Below are positions 60,091 through 64,000 of a DNA stretch of 64,000 nucleotides, piece after piece; position 1 is the first letter of the stretch, and the number at the start of each line of letters is the position of its first letter. Source of the DNA: VXNE01 sp963664635 (GTDB lineage Bacteria; Pseudomonadota; Gammaproteobacteria; Pseudomonadales; Azotimanducaceae); the NCBI GenBank assembly GCA_963664635.1, contig OY761542.1, positions 2,604,001 through 2,668,000 of the forward strand, read 5' to 3'. The notes beneath the pieces are model-generated. The model was not told the origin of the DNA. It searched no databases and worked only from the letters and a program-made list of their open reading frames with translations. The position numbers and the translations under genes are program-made.

Positions 60091-60642
60091 ATGGGACAGT
60101 CCCCGATGCGCGAGAAGCTCGCTGAAGCACGGTACTTCCGGGCCGGGATGGATCGGAACGCAAACGACCTGACCCCCTTCAAATGTGAGCTGAGCGCGTT
60201 TCTGACGGCGGCGCGGACGGTGTTGCAGTACCTTCGGGATGAGTGCGGCAACGCGGGACGCCAAGGGTGGTATGACAACAAGATGGCCGATCAGATGTTC
60301 CGGTTTATGGGATGCCAAAGGAACGTGAACATCCACGAGCGCCCCATAGAGCCTAGGCAGAACGTGACCTCGACAGTCGAGGAGCGAGTAGTTCTCAGGG
60401 ATAGCTTCTCGATCACGACGACCGATGAACACGGGAACGTCGTTCAGCACGAGGAGATCGAAACGACACTGCCAGAGGCGGTGCCGACCGAGATCGAACG
60501 AACGGTCGAGTACCGGTTCGCTGACTGGACCGGCCAAGAAGATGTTCCCGCGCTGTGCGACAAATACGTGGGTGCGCTTGAGTCCATCCTTGATGCATGG
60601 GACCAGGTGCAGACTGGCGTAGCAGGCACGAAGGGCACTTAG
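60091..60642 (+). CDS. Hypothetical protein with a HEPN-like RX4H motif
   Basis: Product of 183 residues; AGGAGG lies four bases before ATG 60091. Residues 30-82 read LTPFKCELSAFLTAARTVL, then a helix ending QMFRFMGCQRNVNIHE. R77-x4-H82 (RNVNIH) after an amphipathic helix pair is the arrangement of HEPN RNase domains, which are common in defence and toxin-antitoxin systems. The second half has a beta-rich ELE-type stretch and no known domain. No MNT-type partner gene is adjacent. The HEPN call is tentative. Confidence 0.6.
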   Translation: MGQSPMREKLAEARYFRAGMDRNANDLTPFKCELSAFLTAARTVLQYLRDECGNAGRQGWYDNKMADQMFRFMGCQRNVNIHERPIEPRQNVTSTVEERVVLRDSFSITTTDEHGNVVQHEEIETTLPEAVPTEIERTVEYRFADWTGQEDVPALCDKYVGALESILDAWDQVQTGVAGTKGT

Positions 60643-60794
60643 CGGGGCGTGGCGCGACCGCGGGACCGTGGCAACCTTGCCGCGGGGGAGGGCTACTTGG
60701 CTCTGCTAGGGGTGGCGGACCGCGCGAGGGTTCTGCGGCATACGTAGTCTGCCCTTCGGCCTAGGCGTCGGCGGCATCCAAGTTTGAAGGGTCT

Positions 60795-61763
60795 ATGTTC
60801 GGGAGTGGAAGGATGGGCGACGATCGGGCGGAGGAACACTTGGTCTGGTGTCCATACACCGACAAGGAGATCCGGTTGGCCGACACCACACCAGAGCACG
60901 TGGTCCCGCTTTCGCTCGGTGGCGTTAGCGAGTTTTGCGTACGTACGGAGAAAAAGGCGAATTCGGATATTGGGTCGAAAATCGACGCACCCTTGGCGGA
61001 TGAGTTCCTCGTGAAACAGCGCCGGAACCGGCTCGGCATGGTCGGGCACAGCGGGAACCACCCGGTTGTGACGTGGAAGAGTTCGGAGCTTGACTCTGGC
61101 GAGCCGGTGCAGGTGACGCTCGACCGGGGGGACGTACGAATCTGGTCGCCGGTGCGGAAGCAGTACATCGCTGTGGGAAGCGACGTGCAAATCCGCTCGA
61201 AGTGGACCATGTATGTGGACACGCCCCTTCGTTTCGCGGCCAAGGTCGCGCTGTCGGCCGGGTACTTCGTGTACGGAGATCTCTTCCGGCGCGCCGTGGC
61301 GCATGACGAGGTTCGTTTCATTATGGAGTTCGACCTACGCGGTGTGACGCCCGGCGAAAGAGCCGAACTCGAAAGACGTGCGTCGACGATGGGGGTTCAA
61401 GCAGAGGACTGGCTGCGGAGAGACGATAATCCAGATTTGGAAGTGTTCCGGTTGTTGTCTCAGGCGTACGGAAGTTCGTCCATCGCGGGCCTGATCCCTA
61501 CCAAGAGCTCGCTGACCGTATTCGTCGGCGTTCTCGGGATGTACGTAGGGCTCGTTGACGCGCCGGCAGACACCACTGAGTTTCCTCTTGGTGGAACGCA
61601 CGATCTGGGGCATGTCGTGGCGCTGCGGGACGGCAAGATCGAACGACAGTCGCTAAGGGACGCGGCGCGAATGCTCGACGGAATGCTGAAGAACGGTTGG
61701 CGACCGGAGTATGGAGAACCATCCCGTGGCGCCGGCGGTGACGCCGGAGTCAACAGTGACTAG
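60795..61763 (+). CDS. HNH-type endonuclease-like protein
   Basis: Product of 322 residues. Near the N-terminus CPYTDKEI, TPEHVVPLSLGG (His at about residue 35) and KKANSDIGSKID (Asn near 56) form a recognisable HNH/treble-clef nuclease pattern. The remaining 250 residues are not assigned; they may bind the target. ATG 60795 follows AAGG, and ATG 60813 is a second option behind GGGAGTGGAAGG. It is preceded by a 152-bp gap after the HEPN-like gene and followed by the third island repeat. Confidence 0.68.
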   Translation: MFGSGRMGDDRAEEHLVWCPYTDKEIRLADTTPEHVVPLSLGGVSEFCVRTEKKANSDIGSKIDAPLADEFLVKQRRNRLGMVGHSGNHPVVTWKSSELDSGEPVQVTLDRGDVRIWSPVRKQYIAVGSDVQIRSKWTMYVDTPLRFAAKVALSAGYFVYGDLFRRAVAHDEVRFIMEFDLRGVTPGERAELERRASTMGVQAEDWLRRDDNPDLEVFRLLSQAYGSSSIAGLIPTKSSLTVFVGVLGMYVGLVDAPADTTEFPLGGTHDLGHVVALRDGKIERQSLRDAARMLDGMLKNGWRPEYGEPSRGAGGDAGVNSD

Positions 61764-61943
61764 GACGAGCCTCCCGTGACTCGCTGTGTCCGGACTGACG
61801 ATTCACGGCTGGGGCGGTCGTTGTTGTCGAAGCGTAGGACCGCGTCGAGGACGACGAGCTGTCCGGAGGCGACCTAGTGGCCCTGGCGGACGATCCGGCG
61901 TGCTGTGACGGTCGCTACAGTAGCCTGGTTCGATACTTCGTCT

Positions 61944-62020
61944 GCGTTTTCGAAAACCATGGCACTGTGGAGCGCGATACGGGGGCCGCATGCGGCCCGG
62001 ATCGGGCCTCGATGATGCGG
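61944..62020. repeat. Island repeat family, copy 3
   Basis: GCGTTTTCGAAAA, GGCACTGTGGAGCGCGATAC, GGGGGCCGC and CGGCCCGGATCGGGCCTCG line up almost base for base with the copy at 52438. It is followed by a run of hairpins and the second MITE-like element, in a stretch of nearly 770 bp (61764-62532) that holds no gene. Confidence 0.6.
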
Positions 62021-62114
62021 CACGCCGCACCAAGGCCGCGATGCGGCGGCCCACCGCTGCTCGCCCGCTCCCGTAGCTCAGCGTGCCGTCGGCTGCCGTA
62101 GCGTCAAGGGGAAC

Positions 62115-62136
62115 GCGCCCGGCGTCAGCCGGGCGC
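62115..62136. repeat. Hairpin abutting MITE-like element 2
   Basis: GCGCCCGGC / GCCGGGCGC with a four-base GTCA loop ends one base before the left terminus of the element at 62138. It could be a terminator-like structure or part of the target. Confidence 0.5.
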
Positions 62137-62137
62137 C

Positions 62138-62281
62138 CTAGCCCGCATTTCTCACCAGGCCGCTAGTCGGCGTCAAAAGGCTCTTGGGTTTCAAGTAGTT
62201 GACTACGATGCCAAGTGATCGCGCCAAGTACGGACTGCGCTGGCCGCGCCCTCGCGGCCCCTGGTGAGAAATGCGGGCTAG
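62138..62281. mobile_element. MITE-like element 2 (144 bp)
   Basis: Perfect 22-bp terminal inverted repeats: CTAGCCCGCATTTCTCACCA followed by GG at 62138-62159, and the exact reverse complement at 62260-62281. The ends share the core TAGCCCG-ATTTCTC-CCA with element 1 at 45064-45332. No transposase frame fits inside. TA flanks GCCCGC at both ends. The internal sequences of the two elements are not obviously alike, so they may use a transposase encoded elsewhere. Confidence 0.75.
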
Positions 62282-62434
62282 CGGCCCTTGACCCGACGCC
62301 GGCGGGAGGCGGCAGGAAGTGCATAGACGAGAGGCGGAGAGGTCAAGGCGTCAAGGCGCTCAAGGCGTCTCAAAGGGCGGCGCTGGTGCGCGGCTTGGGA
62401 AGGTGTCGCGTTGTTGGCTGGTCAAGATGAAAAT

Positions 62435-62468
62435 CTCGTAACCCAATGATTTAACATTGTTTTACGAG
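62435..62468. promoter_or_regulatory. Nested AT-rich palindrome
   Basis: CTCGTAA / TTACGAG encloses CAATG / CATTG around an ATTTAA centre, giving a 34-bp nested dyad in an AT-rich patch at the right end of the island. It may be an operator, or part of an attachment site for one of the two recombinases. Confidence 0.45.
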
Positions 62469-62488
62469 AGTTACACGCTGCCGACGTA

Positions 62489-62531
62489 GGAGTTTCGCGC
62501 AGCGAAACTCCCAACGCGACCGTCAGGTCGC
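62489..62531. repeat. REP-like pair of palindromes at the 3' end of the NHL gene
   Basis: GGAGTTTCGC/GCGAAACTCC (62489-62511) is followed by GCGACC/GGTCGC (62516-62531), one base from the stop codon of the NHL-repeat gene. The same two stem types, in the reverse order, form the cluster at 22443-22483. They may also terminate the NHL transcript. Confidence 0.6.
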
Positions 62532-62532
62532 G

Positions 62533-63561
62533 CTACCGCGGTTCCAGGACGCGTACGCGGTGGTTGTCGCTGTCGCCCACGAACAGACGCCCGTCGGCGG
62601 CGGCGAAGATGCCGTGCGGCCGTGCGAGCCCGCATCGCAGCGGGTCGCCGTCCGGGCCGTCGTGGCGCGTCCCGTCGCCGATCACCGTCGTGATGATGCC
62701 GCTTGCGCGGTCGATGCGGCGGACGGTATGGCTTTCCGTGTCCGCGATGTAGACGGCGGCGCGCGTCACCGAGATGCCCTTGGGGCCGGCGAGGTCCGCC
62801 GCCTTCGCATCGCCGCCGTCGCCCCGGTACCCGCCCCGACCGGTGCCCGCCACGTGGTGCAGCGTGCGGCGGGCCATGTCGATCCGGTACACGGCGTTGC
62901 CTTCGCGCAGGGTCAGGTAGAGGTCTCCGCGTGCGTCGAAGGCCAGCGTGCGCGGGCCGTGGAGCGGGGTGCGCGCGACGTCGGCGCCGTCCGCCGCGGG
63001 CGCGGGTTCGCCGGTGCCGGCGAAGGTCTCGACGAGTCCGGTCGCGGGATCGATCCGCCGGATCCGGTGGTTGCCGATGTCGGCGACGAACACGGCTCCG
63101 TCGGGGCCGATCTCGACGCTGTGCGGCTGCCGGAACGTGGCTTGGGTGGCGGGGCCGCCGTCGCCGGAGAAACCCGGCTCGCCGGTACCCGCGATCGTGT
63201 CGATGCGCCCGTCGGGGGTCACGCGGCGGACGACGTGGCTCGGCATGTCGACGAAGTAGAGGTTGCCGGCACGGTCGAACCGGATCTCGTAGGGTTCGCG
63301 GATGTCCGCCTCGAGGGCCGGGGCCCCGTCGCCGGAGTGGCCCGATTCACCGGTGCCGACGATGGTTGCCAAGCGGCGGGACCGCAGGTCGACGCGGCGG
63401 ATGCGGTGATTGCCGAGGTCGCAGAAGCAGAGACGCCCCTCGGGGTCGACCACGACGCCGAAGGGCTCGGCGATCGCGGTGTCCGGGTCGACCGCGCCGT
63501 CGGACGCGCGGCCGCGGGTCCCGGTACCGACCACGGTGGTCACGGATGCGGGAGCGTGCAT
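62533..63561 (-). CDS. NHL-repeat beta-propeller protein
   Basis: Product of 342 residues made of six or so NHL repeats. Each repeat reads roughly GTGxxGxxGDGGPA, then L..P..V..D..G.LY.AD...H.IRRID, for example GEPGFSGDGGPATQATFRQP. No signal peptide is evident from ATG 63561 (a TTG at 63570 is in frame). These propellers bind proteins or ligands, or act as lyases or lactonases; no active site can be assigned. It lies 21 bp behind the Ldh-family gene on the same strand. Confidence 0.87.
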   Translation of the reverse strand: MHAPASVTTVVGTGTRGRASDGAVDPDTAIAEPFGVVVDPEGRLCFCDLGNHRIRRVDLRSRRLATIVGTGESGHSGDGAPALEADIREPYEIRFDRAGNLYFVDMPSHVVRRVTPDGRIDTIAGTGEPGFSGDGGPATQATFRQPHSVEIGPDGAVFVADIGNHRIRRIDPATGLVETFAGTGEPAPAADGADVARTPLHGPRTLAFDARGDLYLTLREGNAVYRIDMARRTLHHVAGTGRGGYRGDGGDAKAADLAGPKGISVTRAAVYIADTESHTVRRIDRASGIITTVIGDGTRHDGPDGDPLRCGLARPHGIFAAADGRLFVGDSDNHRVRVLEPR

Positions 63562-63582
63562 GGCGGCCAACCCTTGTGCGAC

Positions 63583-64000
63583 TCAGCCCGGTGGGGCGGG
63601 GCGCCCGTCCAGTGCCGCCAACGCGGCGATGTCGGGATCGGTGAGCCCGGCGCGCCGGGCGGCGTCGACGATCCCGCTCCAACTCTTGTCGTCGATGGGA
63701 ATGCCGTGTTTCCGCCGCTCCTGCAGGGACTCCTCCTCCGGGTCGCCGGGTAGCCGGACGCGGTCGTGGCCGTCGCCGGGCGCCGTGTCGAGCAGGTAGT
63801 CGGCCATCGCGCGGATTTCCTCCTGGAAGGCCGTGCTGCCCCCGAAGACGTCGGGGTCGAGCACGAACATCAGCATGTGGTTCACGAGCGTATCGGTGCG
63901 GGGGCGCCCGGGCTGGATCGTCCACTCGCCGGCCAGGCCGCCGCCGAGCAGTTCGCAGACGAGGCCGAGCCCGTAACCCTTGTGCAGGCCGAAGGGCCGG
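63583..64000 (-). CDS. Ldh-family (malate/L-lactate dehydrogenase-like, YbiC type) oxidoreductase, 3' part
   Basis: The last 138 residues of an NAD(P)-dependent Ldh-family enzyme; the 5' end lies beyond the window. GLHKGYGLGLVCELLGG and LVNHMLMFVLDPDVFGG, then RLPGDPEEESLQERRKHG and PIDDKSW near the end, are the C-terminal signature of malate/ureidoglycolate/sulfolactate dehydrogenase-like proteins. The substrate, a 2-hydroxy acid, cannot be told. It is probably in an operon with the NHL-repeat gene. Confidence 0.85.
   Translation of the reverse strand, partial: RPFGLHKGYGLGLVCELLGGGLAGEWTIQPGRPRTDTLVNHMLMFVLDPDVFGGSTAFQEEIRAMADYLLDTAPGDGHDRVRLPGDPEEESLQERRKHGIPIDDKSWSGIVDAARRAGLTDPDIAALAALDGRPAPPG

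Noticed and set aside
52438..62020. CRISPR array suggested by repeats in the island
   Set aside because: The three copies are kilobases apart, degenerate and longer than CRISPR repeats; no regular spacers and no cas genes.
62056..62100. Rearranged tRNA-like fragment (CGTAGCTCAGC)
   Set aside because: CCGTAGCTCAG resembles a tRNA D-arm start, but no acceptor stem, anticodon arm or T-arm follows.

Overview
The window is a single stretch of about 70% G+C bacterial DNA. Tripartite TRAP transport, a MltF-type lytic transglycosylase, a periplasmic adaptor-dependent ABC exporter, Cu/Zn superoxide dismutase and cyclopropane-fatty-acid synthase point to a Gram-negative bacterium, most likely a proteobacterium; species cannot be named from sequence alone. 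The chromosome looks heterotrophic and rich in acyl-CoA metabolism: two CaiB/BaiF CoA-transferases (one a double-domain fusion), two crotonase-fold paralogues, an acyl-CoA carboxyltransferase subunit, an HpcH/HpaI aldolase, an LLM flavin oxidoreductase, a Rieske oxygenase and several alpha/beta hydrolases.

Layout. 1-1645: end of a type I restriction-modification operon (hsdM) read leftwards. 1810-17654: oligopeptide-binding protein, sodC, an MFS symporter, a Rieske oxygenase, a two-subunit ABC exporter, a PRISE-type reductase, glucokinase, crotonase, CoA-transferase, cfa and LLM oxidoreductase. 18797-22418: a tightly overlapping TRAP operon with a TatT-type lipoprotein, binding protein and both permeases, closed by a hairpin and a palindrome cluster. 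22636-23106: a decayed vapBC module. 23206-40567: aldolase, YjbQ, fused CoA-transferase, a MltF-like enzyme with a duplicated sensor domain, D-aminoacylase-type amidohydrolase, NCS2 permease with an extra C-terminal domain, crotonase, NhaC-type antiporter and carboxyltransferase.

40604-46912 (minus strand) is the most distinctive chromosomal locus. A small secreted Gly/Ala-rich peptide is followed by an M48 metalloprotease, a SpoIIM/DUF95 membrane protein, a second membrane protein, and a MacA/MacB-like adaptor, ATPase and permease. Gene content recalls the export, maturation and immunity blocks of bacteriocin clusters, particularly circular bacteriocins, and I propose it as a candidate bacteriocin-like system. 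A 269-bp MITE-like element sits in the middle and supplies the protease stop codon.

50586-62532 is an accessory island. It starts with a P4-type integrase and holds a zinc-ribbon protein, a higBA toxin-antitoxin pair plus a companion gene, a second tyrosine recombinase with an HTH partner, and a promoter-driven four-gene operon (small membrane protein, GIY-YIG nuclease, tandem ribbon-helix-helix-like protein, uracil-DNA-glycosylase-fold protein). A HEPN-like protein and an HNH nuclease follow. Long gene-free stretches carry strong hairpins, three copies of a dispersed repeat and a second MITE-like element with perfect 22-bp termini. The four-gene operon and its neighbours are my second candidate for an undescribed system, probably anti-phage. 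62533-64000 returns to chromosomal genes: an NHL-repeat protein and the 3' part of an Ldh-family oxidoreductase. No tRNA, rRNA or CRISPR array was found.
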